A DNA stretch of 64,000 nucleotides. Source: Deltaproteobacteria bacterium. GTDB taxonomy: Bacteria > Myxococcota_A > Polyangia > Polyangiales > Houyiibacteriaceae. Shown one piece after another: positions 25,370 to 34,880 of this stretch. The notes beneath the pieces were generated by a model. That model saw only the letters and a program-made list of their open reading frames with translations, was not told the DNA's origin and ran no database searches. The stretch covers positions 736,470 through 800,469 of the forward strand of contig JAEPMI010000001.1 in the NCBI GenBank assembly GCA_017644045.1, read 5' to 3'. A program made the position numbers and the translations under genes. Numbering within the stretch: position 1 is the first letter of the stretch; each line of letters opens with the position of its first letter.

Positions 25370-28300
25370 GTGAGCTTCGCCGGTTCGACACGCTTCCGTC
25401 TGCTCGAGACCCTCGGCGCTGGCGCGTTCGGAGCCGTCTACCGAGCCGAGGACCGGGAACGGGAGACGATCGTCGCGCTCAAGACGCTCCACGAGGTGGA
25501 AGCGGAGAGCCTGCTCTACTTCAAGAACGAGTTCCGTGCGCTCCAGGATCTCGACCACCCGAACGTGGTGCACTTCCACGAGCTCCACGAGGTGGACGGC
25601 GAGTGGTTCTTCACGATGGACCTGGTGGAGGGGACCGATTTCCAGCGCCACGTCCGACCGGAGGGACGGCTCGAGCCCGAGCGGCTGAACGACGCCGTGC
25701 GGCAGGTGGCGACCGCGCTCGCGACGCTCCACCGCGCGGGACTGGTCCACCGCGACGTGAAGCCATCGAACGTGCGCGTGGACGAGTCCGGACGCGCCGT
25801 GCTGCTCGACTTCGGGTTGGTCACGCCGAGCCGCGCCGTTCAGCAGGACATGGTCGGCACACCCAGCTTCATGGCGCCCGAGCAGGCGCGACAGGCGCCG
25901 GTCGGGCCGCCGGCCGACGTCTACGCGCTCGGGGTGATGCTCTTCCAGGCGTGGACCGGCGAGCTCCCCTTCGACGGGAACGCGTTGCACCTGGTGGTCC
26001 GGAAGCAGATGGTCGACGCGCCCTCGCTCGGTCAGGTGGACCCGGACGCCCCACGAGAGCTCATCGCCCTCTGCGACGGGATGCTCCAGCGAGAGCCCGA
26101 GGCCCGCCCGAGCGCCGAGCAGGTGAGCACGGCGTTCGCGAACGGGCTCCTCGATGGCGTCGCGCCCTCCCCTCCGCTCGAGCTCCGCGCCACGGTCACT
26201 CCGCAATCCGACGAGGACGACGCGACGCTGGACGCGATCCCGACGCACGACACGCCGATCTCTGCGCGCGCCGTCGCGCAGGTGCGGGCAGCCGCCGCCG
26301 AAGCACCACCAGAAGCGCTCTTCGTCGGCCGCGAGACCGAGCTCGCGATCCTGGACCGCGCCCTCCGAAAGGCGCGCGAAGGCGCCTTCGCGGCCGTCTT
26401 CGTCGAGGGCGAATCCGGTGTCGGCAAGAGCGCGCTGGTCCAGGCCTTTCGCGCGGGGGTCGAGCGCGCCGATGGCCTCGTGCTCGCCGGTCGCTGCTAC
26501 GAGCACGAGCGCGTGCCCTACAAGGCCTTCGACGGGATCGTCGATGCGTTGAGCCGCCGACTCCGCCGACGGAAGGACCGCGACGTCGAGAAGCTGCTCA
26601 CGCCCGAAGGCACGCTCCTCGACCGGGTCTTTCCCGTGCTCGGTCAGGTGCCAGCGATCGCCGTGGGCGGCGGCTTTCGCGCGCCCAAGGACGGGCTCGA
26701 GCTTCGGGACCTGTGCTTCCGGGCGCTCGCCGATCTGCTCGACGCGCTCGCCGATGAAGGTCCGCTCCTGCTGACCGTCGACGACTTCCAGTGGGCGGAT
26801 GCGGACTCGCTCCGCCTCTTCGAGGTCCTCGCCGAGCACTCGCGCGTGCTGCTGGTGGCGACCCTCCGAGAGCCGACGCGGGAGATCGCCGAGCTCGCGT
26901 CGAGCTGGGAGCGGCTACCGCTCGAACGCCTCGGACCGCGGGAGGCGCAGGCGCTCGCCGAGGCCATGGCGCCCGAGGGCGTCGACCCGGCGACGCTCGC
27001 GGAGAAGGCGGAGGGTCACCCCCTCTTCATCGCGGAGCTCGCGCAGCACCTCGAGCGGCAGAGCGACGGCCCCGTCGATCTCCGGGCGGCGATTCGCGCG
27101 CGCATCGAAGCGCTGGACCGGGAGGAACGGGACCTGGTCTTCGGAGCGGCCATCGCCGCTCGCCCGATGCCCCCGTCGGTGAGCGCTCGCGCGGCGGAGG
27201 TCCCCGTCGCGCATCTCTCGCGACGGCTCAAGGCGCTGCGGCTGGCGAGCCTGGTGCGCACCTCGCCCGATGCCGAGGACCCGCGGCTCGAGTGCTTCCA
27301 CGACCACGTGCGCAGCGCGGCGCTCTCGCTCCTCGACGACTCGACGCGCTCGAGCTGGCACCGACGGCTGGCCTCGGCGATCGAGTCGCGCGCCCAGACC
27401 ACCGACGCGGAAGCGCTGGCGCTCCACTGGCGCGAGGCCGGCGAGATCGATCGCGGCGCCGACCACGCGCTGGTCGCGGCGCGGAGCGCGGCGCGGGCGC
27501 TTGCCTTCGACCGCGCCGCGGACTTCTTCGTGCAGGCGCTCGAGCGCGAACGAGCCTGGGACGCGCAGCAGCCGATCCACGTGGAGCTCGCGGACGCGCT
27601 CCGACAGGCGGGGCGCGGCGCGGAGGCGGCCGAGCACTACGTCACCGCGACGCGCGAGACCGACCCGGTGGAGGGGCGCCGACTCCGGTCCCTCGCCACG
27701 CAGACCTACCTCCAGAGCGGCCAGCTCGACGCCGGTCTCGAGCTCGCCGAGGGGCTCCTCCGAGAGATGGGCATGTCGCTGCCGAAGGGTCCGAAGCGCG
27801 CGCTCGCCTCGCTGCTCTGGAACCGCGCGCGGAACGCGATGCGCGGGCTGGCCTTCGACGCGAAGGACGAGGCCGACGTCGAGGCTCCGGTGCTCGAAAA
27901 GGTGGACACCCTCGGCACGATGGGCACGGCGCTGGCCATGGCCGACTTCATCCGCGGTGCCGACTTCCAGGCGCGCGCCGTACGGCTGGCGCTCGACTCG
28001 GGGGAGCGCAAGCGGGTGGCGCGAGCGCTCGCGAGCGAGGGCGCGACGCTGTCGACCAGTGAAGCACCACCGATGAAGAAGGGCCGGGCCTTGCTCGAAC
28101 GCGCGGAAGCGCTCGCCGACGACATCGGCGACCCGGAGACCTCCGCGTGGGTCGACCTGAGCTGGGGGACGGCGCACCTGAACCAGTTCGAGTTCGCGCC
28201 GGCGCTCGAGCGCGCCAGGCGCGCCGACGAGATCTTTCGCGCGGAGTGCACCGGTGTGCCCTGGGAGCTGAGCACCACGCACACGATCGTGACGATGTCC

Positions 28301-29035
28301 CTGTGGAGCATGGGCCGCTACCGCGAGCTGGCGAGCGTCGCGCCGCAGGTCCTCCGCGAGGCGCGCGAACGGAGCGACGTCTACGGCTCGACCACCATCA
28401 CGACCTCCGGCGCCTACGCCATGTACATCGCGGAGGACCGTGCCGAGGAAGGTGTGGACCGGGTGGCGGCCGCCATGCGCGAGTGGGGCCAGCCGCCCTT
28501 CCAGCTGCAGCACTTTCTCGAGATGGAGGCGATGACCGAGCTCGAGGTCTACCTGGGCGGGCGCGCGGCCTACGAGCGCCTGCAGAAGGGCTGGCCGGAC
28601 CTGCGACGCTCGCTCTTGCTGACCGTGCGCTCGGTGAAGTTCATCATGCTCGCGTGTCGCGCTCGCGCCGCGCTCTGCCTGGCGAAGGACGACGCGAGCG
28701 AACGCGAGCGTCTCGTCCGCGCGGCGGCCAAGGACGTGAAGGCCGCCCGCCCGCTGCTCGACAACGCCGCCTGCCAGGGTCAGCTCGACCACGTCGAGGG
28801 CTCGGTGCTCGCCGCGAGCGGGCAGACGGATGCGGCGATCGCCAAGCTGCGCGAGGCCGAGCAACGGCTACGGGACGGAGCGATGGAAGGTTACGCCCAC
28901 GCGGCCGCGCTGCGACGGGCGGTGCTCGAGCAAGACGACGACGGAACCCAACGGGCCACGGACGCACTTCGCGGCTGCGGCGTACTCAACCCGCGGCGCT
29001 ACGCCTGGCTTCGCTCGCCCGGCCCCTGGGAGTAA
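25370..29035 (+). CDS. PknK-like Ser/Thr kinase with AAA ATPase and TPR regions
   Basis: Residues 10-260 are a kinase domain with GAGAFGAV, Lys38, HRDVKPSN (Asp129, Asn134) and DFG (147-149). Residues about 315-560 are an AAA/NACHT-like ATPase with Walker A GESGVGKS (347-354) and Walker B LLLTVDDFQWAD (466-476). The remaining 650 residues are helical repeats of TPR type. This is the layout of the MalT/PknK group of signal-transducing ATPases, common in myxobacteria, where ligand binding and ATP use control kinase output. No membrane segment is visible, so it is cytoplasmic. Start is GTG 25370, divergent from the FAD oxidase. Confidence 0.92.
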   Translation: MSFAGSTRFRLLETLGAGAFGAVYRAEDRERETIVALKTLHEVEAESLLYFKNEFRALQDLDHPNVVHFHELHEVDGEWFFTMDLVEGTDFQRHVRPEGRLEPERLNDAVRQVATALATLHRAGLVHRDVKPSNVRVDESGRAVLLDFGLVTPSRAVQQDMVGTPSFMAPEQARQAPVGPPADVYALGVMLFQAWTGELPFDGNALHLVVRKQMVDAPSLGQVDPDAPRELIALCDGMLQREPEARPSAEQVSTAFANGLLDGVAPSPPLELRATVTPQSDEDDATLDAIPTHDTPISARAVAQVRAAAAEAPPEALFVGRETELAILDRALRKAREGAFAAVFVEGESGVGKSALVQAFRAGVERADGLVLAGRCYEHERVPYKAFDGIVDALSRRLRRRKDRDVEKLLTPEGTLLDRVFPVLGQVPAIAVGGGFRAPKDGLELRDLCFRALADLLDALADEGPLLLTVDDFQWADADSLRLFEVLAEHSRVLLVATLREPTREIAELASSWERLPLERLGPREAQALAEAMAPEGVDPATLAEKAEGHPLFIAELAQHLERQSDGPVDLRAAIRARIEALDREERDLVFGAAIAARPMPPSVSARAAEVPVAHLSRRLKALRLASLVRTSPDAEDPRLECFHDHVRSAALSLLDDSTRSSWHRRLASAIESRAQTTDAEALALHWREAGEIDRGADHALVAARSAARALAFDRAADFFVQALERERAWDAQQPIHVELADALRQAGRGAEAAEHYVTATRETDPVEGRRLRSLATQTYLQSGQLDAGLELAEGLLREMGMSLPKGPKRALASLLWNRARNAMRGLAFDAKDEADVEAPVLEKVDTLGTMGTALAMADFIRGADFQARAVRLALDSGERKRVARALASEGATLSTSEAPPMKKGRALLERAEALADDIGDPETSAWVDLSWGTAHLNQFEFAPALERARRADEIFRAECTGVPWELSTTHTIVTMSLWSMGRYRELASVAPQVLREARERSDVYGSTTITTSGAYAMYIAEDRAEEGVDRVAAAMREWGQPPFQLQHFLEMEAMTELEVYLGGRAAYERLQKGWPDLRRSLLLTVRSVKFIMLACRARAALCLAKDDASERERLVRAAAKDVKAARPLLDNAACQGQLDHVEGSVLAASGQTDAAIAKLREAEQRLRDGAMEGYAHAAALRRAVLEQDDDGTQRATDALRGCGVLNPRRYAWLRSPGPWE

Positions 29036-29036
29036 C

Positions 29037-29435
29037 TCAGTCCTTGGGCATCAGGGCGAGCATCACGATCGCCGCGACGACCTCGAAGCCGAAGGCGCCG
29101 GCGAGGAGCCAGCCGAAGCCGTTCATGACGCCGGCGAGGATCGCGGCGACCGAGAGCAGGGTCAGGATGCCGTCCTCGACGAGGTTCGCGTAGAGCAGCC
29201 CCCGGATCGACGCGCGCTCCTCGGACTTGGCCAGGGTCGCGTGGAGGATGGCGACGAAGAGGAGGCTCGCGCCGAAGGTGCGGAGGAGCACCGTGGTGCT
29301 CGCGTCGACGTCCAGCCCGATGAGCCCATTGATGAGCGTCGGGATGGCGAGACAGCCGACGCCGAGACCGGTGGTGAGCGCGGCCTGGAAGTAGGCGAAC
29401 TTCGTCCAGAGCTTCTGGTAGCTGTCGGTGGTCAC
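29037..29435 (-). CDS. four-helix membrane protein of unknown function
   Basis: The 132 residues contain four hydrophobic segments (AALTTGLGVGCLAIPTLI, LLRTFGASLLFVAILHATLA, GILTLLSVAAILAGVM, LLAGAFGFEVVAAIVMLAL). Its size and the first segments recall small quinone-interacting or DUF4345/DoxX-like membrane proteins, but I cannot assign one. Its start overlaps the stop of the diheme lipoprotein gene (ATGA), so the two are probably made together; a role in electron transfer is conceivable. Confidence 0.75.
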   Translation of the reverse strand: MTTDSYQKLWTKFAYFQAALTTGLGVGCLAIPTLINGLIGLDVDASTTVLLRTFGASLLFVAILHATLAKSEERASIRGLLYANLVEDGILTLLSVAAILAGVMNGFGWLLAGAFGFEVVAAIVMLALMPKD

Positions 29436-29992
29436 TCGCCAACGTCTTCCGCGTGCGGGTGGCAGAAGTAGCAGGAGAAGCCTTCGCCGGTCTCGGCGTC
29501 GTACTCCTCTTCACCGATCATGGTGCGCATCGCGGGCACCACGTGGTTGAACATGAAGCGCACCATCTGCGGGTGCTCCTCGACCATCTGGCGCTGCTCG
29601 TCGGATCCGCTCGGGTGGAGCGGCGGGAGCGAGGGCGCGGGCATCTCGAAGTTGCGCGCCTGCATGTCGGGCCCATGGCAGGTGCCGCAGTTCATGTTGC
29701 CGAACTCCTCCGAGTCGTACTCGGCGAAGAGCTCCTTCATGTAGGGGAGGACCGACTCGCCCATGAAGTGGCCCTTCTCCTCGGGCGTCATCTCGTCCCA
29801 GGGCTTCGGCGCGACGGGGATCTCCGAGGGGTCACGCGTCCGGACACCGCTGGTGGTCGGGTCCGACTCGACCGGATCGGCTTCGGCGCCTTCCGTGGGC
29901 TCGGTGGTCTCGACGGGCTCGGGCTCGGAGTCGCCGCCGCAGGCGAGCGAGAGGCAGAGCGCCAGGAAGGTGAGGATGCGCAGCATGTTCAT
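29432..29992 (-). CDS. diheme c-type cytochrome lipoprotein
   Basis: A signal peptide ends LSLAC (Cys18). An acidic Glu/Pro/Thr linker (20-60) is followed by two heme c motifs, CGTCH (102-106) and CYFCH (174-178). NCGTCHGPDMQARNFEMP is typical of small cytochromes c found in planctomycetes and myxobacteria. It should be an electron carrier tethered at the periplasmic face. It precedes and overlaps the small membrane protein gene. Start may be Met1 or Met3. Confidence 0.85.
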   Translation of the reverse strand: MNMLRILTFLALCLSLACGGDSEPEPVETTEPTEGAEADPVESDPTTSGVRTRDPSEIPVAPKPWDEMTPEEKGHFMGESVLPYMKELFAEYDSEEFGNMNCGTCHGPDMQARNFEMPAPSLPPLHPSGSDEQRQMVEEHPQMVRFMFNHVVPAMRTMIGEEEYDAETGEGFSCYFCHPHAEDVGE

Positions 29993-30105
29993 GAGTGGCT
30001 CGGAGGGTACTGGATGGGCCCGTATGGGGTGAAGAGAGTGACGGTGCCCCCGTGCGAGGGCCGACCTCTGTTACGCATCTCGCGCTCGAGCGACTTCCCT
30101 CGGGC

Positions 30106-30897
30106 ATGCGGCTCTACGGCCACGAGATCGCGATCATGGAGGCCGGCCCCCCCGACGGGCCGCCGATCGTCTTCCTCCACTCCTCCGGCATGAGTAGCCG
30201 CCAATGGCGCTACTACGCGCGGACCCTCGGAGACCGTGGTTGGCGGGCCCTGGCGCCGGACTTCATCGGTTGCGGTGGGTCCGAGGCGTGGCGCGGGTCC
30301 GGGCCCTTCCACTTCCTGGCCGACCTGCGGATGGCGGACGAGCTGATCCGTCGGCTGGAGAGGCCCTGCGTGCTGGTCGGCCACTCCTACGGCGCGTTCC
30401 TCGCCATTCAGCTCGCCAGCGCGCTCCGTGAGAAGATCGAACGGCTCGCCGTCTGGGAGCCGGTGGCCTGGGGCGTTCTCTACGAGAACGACGGCGACGG
30501 CTTTCACCAGGAGCAGGTCGAGCGTGGCTTCTTCGACGACGCCACCGGTGGCTCGGAGCTCTGGATGAAGGGCTTCGTGGAGTGGTGGAGCGGCGACGGC
30601 GCCTGGGAAGCGATCGGCGAGCGGGGCCGGGAACAGATGATGAAGTCGGCGCGGAAGACCTTCGAGGAGGTCCGCAGCCTCGGCGAGGACCAGACCGCCG
30701 CCGTCCACTACGCGACCATCACCGCGAAGACGCTCTTGATGAACGGCACCCAGTCACCGGTGCAGGCGCGCCAGGTCTGCGAGCGACTCGCTACGATCGT
30801 CCCGAACGCCGAGCGCCTCGAGCTCGACGCCGGCCACCTCGCGCCGATGAACGCCATCGCCCAGGTCGCGCCCGCGCTCTTCGACTGGCTGGAGTAG
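30106..30897 (+). CDS. alpha/beta hydrolase
   Basis: A canonical alpha/beta hydrolase: IVFLHSSGMSSRQWR carries the oxyanion region, GHSYGA holds nucleophile Ser94, and DAGHLAP holds His244. The loop FIGCGGSEAW matches epoxide hydrolase/haloperoxidase relatives, so the substrate may be an ester or epoxide. I chose ATG 30106 because residues upstream in the open frame do not fit the fold; there is no strong ribosome binding site. No signal peptide, so cytoplasmic. Confidence 0.82.
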   Translation: MRLYGHEIAIMEAGPPDGPPIVFLHSSGMSSRQWRYYARTLGDRGWRALAPDFIGCGGSEAWRGSGPFHFLADLRMADELIRRLERPCVLVGHSYGAFLAIQLASALREKIERLAVWEPVAWGVLYENDGDGFHQEQVERGFFDDATGGSELWMKGFVEWWSGDGAWEAIGERGREQMMKSARKTFEEVRSLGEDQTAAVHYATITAKTLLMNGTQSPVQARQVCERLATIVPNAERLELDAGHLAPMNAIAQVAPALFDWLE

Positions 30898-30916
30898 CCG
30901 AAGAGCGCTCGGGCGC

Positions 30917-31660
30917 TCAGAGCTCGGTCATGCCGCCGTCGACGACGTACTCGCTGCCGGTCACGAAGCTCGCGTCGGCGGAGAGCAGGAAGCTCGCGAC
31001 CGATGCGACCTCTTCGGGCTGACCGAAGCGACCGAGCGGCACCGCCGACAGGATCTGCTCGGCCATGCCCTGGATGGCGTCTTCCGGGAGGCCGGTGCGC
31101 GCGAAGAAGCTCGAGTCGATCGGACCCGGGCTGACGGCGTTCACGCGGACACCGCGCGGCGCGAGCTCGCGGGCGAGCGCACGGACGACCGTGCGGAGCG
31201 CGCCCTTGGTCGAGGCGTAGATGGTCGCGCCAGCCATGCCGACGTCGCGCGCGACCGAGGTGTTGAAGACGATGGAGCCACCGGTGGGGAGCAGCGGCGC
31301 GATGGCCTTCGCCTGCAGGATCGGGCCGCGGACGTTCACCGCGTACTGCGCGTCGAACTCGTCGCTGGTCACGTCGCCGAGCGGCTGGAAGCGCCCGAAG
31401 CCGGCGTTGAGGAACGCGGCGTCGAGGCCGCCGAGGTGCTCGAGGACCGCCGCCGCGAGCGCGTCTGCGGCGTTCGGGTCGGATGCGTCGTTCGCGATGG
31501 CGGTGACGTTGTCGAGCGCGCCGACCTCGGCGATGCGCTCGGGGTTGGTGCCGGTGACCAGCACCTGCGCGCCTTCGGCGGCGAGACGCTCGGCGGTCGC
31601 GCGGCCGATGCCGCTGGTACCGCCCGTGACGAGGACCTTCTTGTCGATGAATCGGGACAT
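30917..31660 (-). CDS. SDR family NAD(P)-dependent oxidoreductase
   Basis: The 247-residue protein shows all classical short-chain dehydrogenase features: TGGTSGIG (12-19) for cofactor binding, NAG at 85-87, Ser135, and YASTK with Tyr148 and Lys152 as catalytic residues. The end GSEYVVDGGM is the usual C-terminal strand. Thr-Asn after strand 2 (VTGTNPERI) leans toward NADP. The substrate is unknown. A good ribosome binding site, AGGAGAAG, precedes ATG 31660. Confidence 0.9.
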   Translation of the reverse strand: MSRFIDKKVLVTGGTSGIGRATAERLAAEGAQVLVTGTNPERIAEVGALDNVTAIANDASDPNAADALAAAVLEHLGGLDAAFLNAGFGRFQPLGDVTSDEFDAQYAVNVRGPILQAKAIAPLLPTGGSIVFNTSVARDVGMAGATIYASTKGALRTVVRALARELAPRGVRVNAVSPGPIDSSFFARTGLPEDAIQGMAEQILSAVPLGRFGQPEEVASVASFLLSADASFVTGSEYVVDGGMTEL

Positions 31661-31835
31661 GGGCTCACTTCTCCTGTTCGGATTGGATGAGCTGCGTCGG
31701 CGACTCGGCGACGGAGGTTAACCGGCGAATCTGGGATGCTGCGATGCGCGAACGGAACACGCTCGGTCATCGTGGGACGCGGGGGCGCCTTGACGGGTTC
31801 ACGCGCACATGGGGTGATGCGCGCCTTCCTCGCTC

Positions 31836-33083
31836 ATGATGACGTCTCCCCCGATCGTCGCGCTCGTGGCGCTCTCGCTCTGCACGGCTTGTGGCGCGAA
31901 GAGCGCCCTGGACGAGCACCGTTCCGACACTCCAGAGCGCGACGCCAGCACCTCGGACTCCGGCCCCCGCGACTCGGGCGCCGGCCTCGGTGACATGGGT
32001 TCACGAGTCGATCTCGGTTCCGACTTCGGCACTCCGGATCTCGGCCCGCCGACGATGCCCTGCGTCACGAGCTGCGAGTTCTGCAGGCCGCGGGGTCCCG
32101 CGGTCGTCTTGAGCGAGGACTGGGGGCAGATGCCCGATCCCGAGTGGGACGGAGAGAAGCTGTTGGTGGCCTACGACCTGCGCTCGCCAGAGTTGGTCGC
32201 GCTCGTGGCCGTGGAGCTCGACGGGACCATTCTCTGGAACGAGCCCATTCGAGGCATCCAGCTGCCCCGCGTCGCCTTCGACCGCGAGGCGGGAGCCGGG
32301 CTCGTGATCTTCGACGGTGGACTCCAGTGGCTCGGTGCGGATGGACGCCCGCTGGGGATGGTCGAGCGACTTCCCCCGTTCGCCAACGTGTCGGGTGAGG
32401 TGGCCGTGACCGAGAGCGGCTTCCTCACGATGTTCGCCCGACTGAGCGGCCCCCTCCACTTCCATCGCGTCGGTCGCGTGCCGGAGCCGGTTCGGTTCGG
32501 AGACGTCCTCGAGCCCCGGGGTTCGCTGACTCCCGAGCACGTGGTCGACGCCGCAGGGCGCGCCACCTTCATCGTGACGTCCGAATTCGATGCGTCCGGG
32601 TCGGAAGGGTCGTCCGCACTCTACCGAGTCGGCGCGTCGGGGCCGCCGGAGCTCGTCGCCGACCTCGGCGAGCGGGGGGTGGTCACCGGACTGGAGACCG
32701 GACCCGACGGCTCGTTCTACCTGCTCCGCCGGGGTGTACCTCCGGAGACCTTCTCGCTGGGGCTCGAGCGCATCGAGCGATCGGGCGCCGTGCTCTCTCG
32801 GACAGAGTTCCCCTCTCGCGCCCTGCGCCAGCAGCTACTCCGGCTCGGCGACTCGCTGGTCTTCACCACGACCGACGAGGCGATCGAAGGCGGGTCGCTC
32901 GTCTGCGCCAACGTCCGGGACCCATCGTCGTTCACGACGACCCCGTACACCGAAGCGCCGACCCCCGGATCGCCACGGATGGTCCGAGTCCCGCGCGGGT
33001 TCGCCATCACGTGGGGCGCGAGCGATCCACCGGAGTTCGTTCAGCCGATGCTCCAGGTCTACGACTGCTGTGTTCCCGAGTAG
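31836..33083 (+). CDS. lipoprotein with beta-propeller-like repeats
   Basis: The signal peptide ends CTAC (Cys19); a linker of Asp/Ser/Gly (DSGPRDSGAGLGDMGS) and a CxxxCxxC cluster (CVTSCEFC) follow. The rest shows repeated short strands with DG/GP turns (DPEWDGEKLLVAYDL, GLVIFDGGLQWLGADGRP, GLETGPDGSFYLLRRG), suggesting a WD/Kelch-like propeller. No enzyme motif. Function unknown; probably exposed at the outer membrane. Confidence 0.8.
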   Translation: MMTSPPIVALVALSLCTACGAKSALDEHRSDTPERDASTSDSGPRDSGAGLGDMGSRVDLGSDFGTPDLGPPTMPCVTSCEFCRPRGPAVVLSEDWGQMPDPEWDGEKLLVAYDLRSPELVALVAVELDGTILWNEPIRGIQLPRVAFDREAGAGLVIFDGGLQWLGADGRPLGMVERLPPFANVSGEVAVTESGFLTMFARLSGPLHFHRVGRVPEPVRFGDVLEPRGSLTPEHVVDAAGRATFIVTSEFDASGSEGSSALYRVGASGPPELVADLGERGVVTGLETGPDGSFYLLRRGVPPETFSLGLERIERSGAVLSRTEFPSRALRQQLLRLGDSLVFTTTDEAIEGGSLVCANVRDPSSFTTTPYTEAPTPGSPRMVRVPRGFAITWGASDPPEFVQPMLQVYDCCVPE

Positions 33084-33089
33084 TGGCGC

Positions 33090-34319
33090 TCAGAGCGCCG
33101 AGAGCCGGCGCGTGAGGAAGCGGCGCTCGGACTCGTTCTGGCAGAGCTCGAGCGCGCGCTCGTAGGCCGCGCGCGCGTCGCTCGACCGCTCGAGGCGACG
33201 CAGGAGGTCCGCCCGGGCCGCGTGGAAGAGGTGATAGCGGCTCAGCTCTTCGTGGAGCCCGTCCATCGCGGCGAGCCCGACCTCGAAGCCGTGGGCGAAG
33301 GCGACGGCGACCGCGCGGTTGAGCGCGACCACCGGTGAGGGCACCACCTGCAGCAACACGTCGTAGAGACCGACGAGCTGCACCCAGTCGGTCGCTTCGG
33401 GCGTCGGCGCTTCCGCGTGCACGGCGGCGATGGCCGCCTGCAGCGCATAGGGTCCGGGCGGGCCCATGCGGAGCGCGTGGCGAACCAGCGCGATGCCTTC
33501 GGCGATCGCCTGCCGATCCCAAGCGCTTCGGTCCTGATCCTCGAGCAGCACGAGATCGCCCTCGGCGTCAGCGCGGGTGTCGCGTCGCGAGTCCTGCAGC
33601 CGCATCAACGCCAGCAGCCCGAAGGCTTCCGGCGCCTCGGGCAAGAGCTCGACGAGCTCACGGGTCCAGCGAATGGCGACGGTGCACAGATCGCGACGCA
33701 CCAGCTCGGCGCCCGCGCTCGCCGCGTAGCCCTCGTTGAAGACCAGGTAGAGCACGGCGAGCACCGACTCGAGGCGCTCGTCGAGCTCGCTGCGACCCGG
33801 CACCCGGTACGGGATGCCCGCGCGCTCGATCTTCTTCTTCGCGCGCACGAGCCGCTGCGCCATCGTCGGCACCGGCACCAAGAACGCTCGCGCGATCTCC
33901 TCGGTCTCGAGACCGGCGATCGCGCGGAGCGTCAGCGCGACCTGCGCTTCGCGCGCGAGGGCCGGGTGACAGCAGGTGAAGAGGAGGCGGAGCATGTCGT
34001 CGGGGACGTCGGCGGCCTCTGAGGGCGCGCCGCGCTCGTCTTGGCGGAGCGCTTCGAGCCATTCGATCTCGCGCTCCTTCTCCCGGCGCATGGTCCGGTG
34101 ACGGAGCTCGTCGATCGCGCGGCGACGCGCGGTTCGAACGAGCCAGGCGCGCGGCTGGTCCGGCACCCCGTCGCGGGGCCACTGGACCAGCGCTGCCTCG
34201 AGCGCGAGCTGGAGGGAGTCTTCCGCGAGGGTCAGGTCCCGAACGCTGCGCACGAGGCGCGCGAGGACCCAGCCATGATGCTCGCGGACGACCCGCTGAA
34301 TCGCCGCCGTGGCGCTCAT
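33090..34319 (-). CDS. ECF42-type RNA polymerase sigma factor with C-terminal TPR-like extension
   Basis: Region 2 (HHGWVLARLVRSVRDLTLAEDSLQ, RPRAWLV-type segment) and region 4 (ALTLRAIAGLETEEIARAFLVPVPTMAQRLVRAKKKI) are followed by about 230 residues of helical repeats. This long extension, the DELRHRTMRREKE segment and the adjacent YCII gene are the hallmarks of the ECF42 group, which lacks a usual anti-sigma factor; the extension and the DGPF protein are thought to control it. Gene order YCII then sigma, 36 bp apart, implies one transcript from the promoter at 34768-34794. Confidence 0.92.
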   Translation of the reverse strand: MSATAAIQRVVREHHGWVLARLVRSVRDLTLAEDSLQLALEAALVQWPRDGVPDQPRAWLVRTARRRAIDELRHRTMRREKEREIEWLEALRQDERGAPSEAADVPDDMLRLLFTCCHPALAREAQVALTLRAIAGLETEEIARAFLVPVPTMAQRLVRAKKKIERAGIPYRVPGRSELDERLESVLAVLYLVFNEGYAASAGAELVRRDLCTVAIRWTRELVELLPEAPEAFGLLALMRLQDSRRDTRADAEGDLVLLEDQDRSAWDRQAIAEGIALVRHALRMGPPGPYALQAAIAAVHAEAPTPEATDWVQLVGLYDVLLQVVPSPVVALNRAVAVAFAHGFEVGLAAMDGLHEELSRYHLFHAARADLLRRLERSSDARAAYERALELCQNESERRFLTRRLSAL

Positions 34320-34355
34320 GGCGCCACGGTATCAGGCGGGTGCGACGGTGGGACC

Positions 34356-34727
34356 TCAGCGCTCGCTGAGCGGCGGGTCGTCCCAGATCATGACCGGGCG
34401 GACCTCGATGCTGCCGTGCTGAGCGGTCGGGATCTTCGCGGCGATGGCCAGCGCGTCGTCGAGGTCGTCGGCCTCGACCAGGTAGTAGCCGCCGAGCTGC
34501 TCCTTGGTCTCGGCGAAGGGACCGTCGACGGTCATGGTCTTCCCGTCGCGGACGCGAACGGTGGTCGCGGTGCTCACACCCTCGAGGGCGTCGCCCGCGA
34601 TCATCTTGCCGGCCTCCTTCAGCTCCTTCGTGAAGGTGGTGTAGCCGGCCATGATGGCCTGCATGTCCTCGGGGGTCCGCTGGGCGCGGAGGGACTCGTC
34701 TTCGTAGATCATCAGCAGGTATTGCAT
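34356..34727 (-). CDS. YCII-related (DGPF domain) protein
   Basis: The 123-residue protein begins MQYLLMIYEDE and has VDGPFAETKEQLGGYYLVE with the DGPF motif at 68-71, the signature of YCII/DGPF proteins linked with ECF42 sigma factors. The fold is a small ferredoxin-like domain; a catalytic or ligand-sensing role is unproven. AGGAAG precedes the ATG. It is the first gene of the YCII-sigma operon and is presumably a target and modulator of the sigma factor. Confidence 0.92.
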   Translation of the reverse strand: MQYLLMIYEDESLRAQRTPEDMQAIMAGYTTFTKELKEAGKMIAGDALEGVSTATTVRVRDGKTMTVDGPFAETKEQLGGYYLVEADDLDDALAIAAKIPTAQHGSIEVRPVMIWDDPPLSER

Positions 34728-34767
34728 CGGTCTTCCTTTCTGGCGCTCGGCGCCCGGACGACGGAGA

Positions 34768-34794
34768 GTCGATCGACCCGGGGCCGGATCGACA
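34768..34794 (-). promoter_or_regulatory. ECF42-type promoter for the YCII-sigma operon
   Basis: TGTCGA (34794-34789 on the minus strand), 17-bp spacer, then CGAC (34771-34768). The -35 and -10 sequences agree with the motif reported for ECF42 targets (TGTCGA with CGA/TC, from memory). The start codon lies about 40 bp downstream. An identical arrangement on the other strand serves the divergent gene. Confidence 0.7.
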
Positions 34795-34880
34795 CCCCCT
34801 CGTCGATTTTCCCCGCGAGACGGGCGCTCTCCGGACTTTTCTCAATGATTCCGGGCTCGACGAACTTTTTTCGATCGAGC

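Noticed and set aside
34795-34880. A riboswitch or structured leader between the two ECF42 promoters
   Set aside because: This stretch is upstream of both inferred start sites and would not be transcribed from them.
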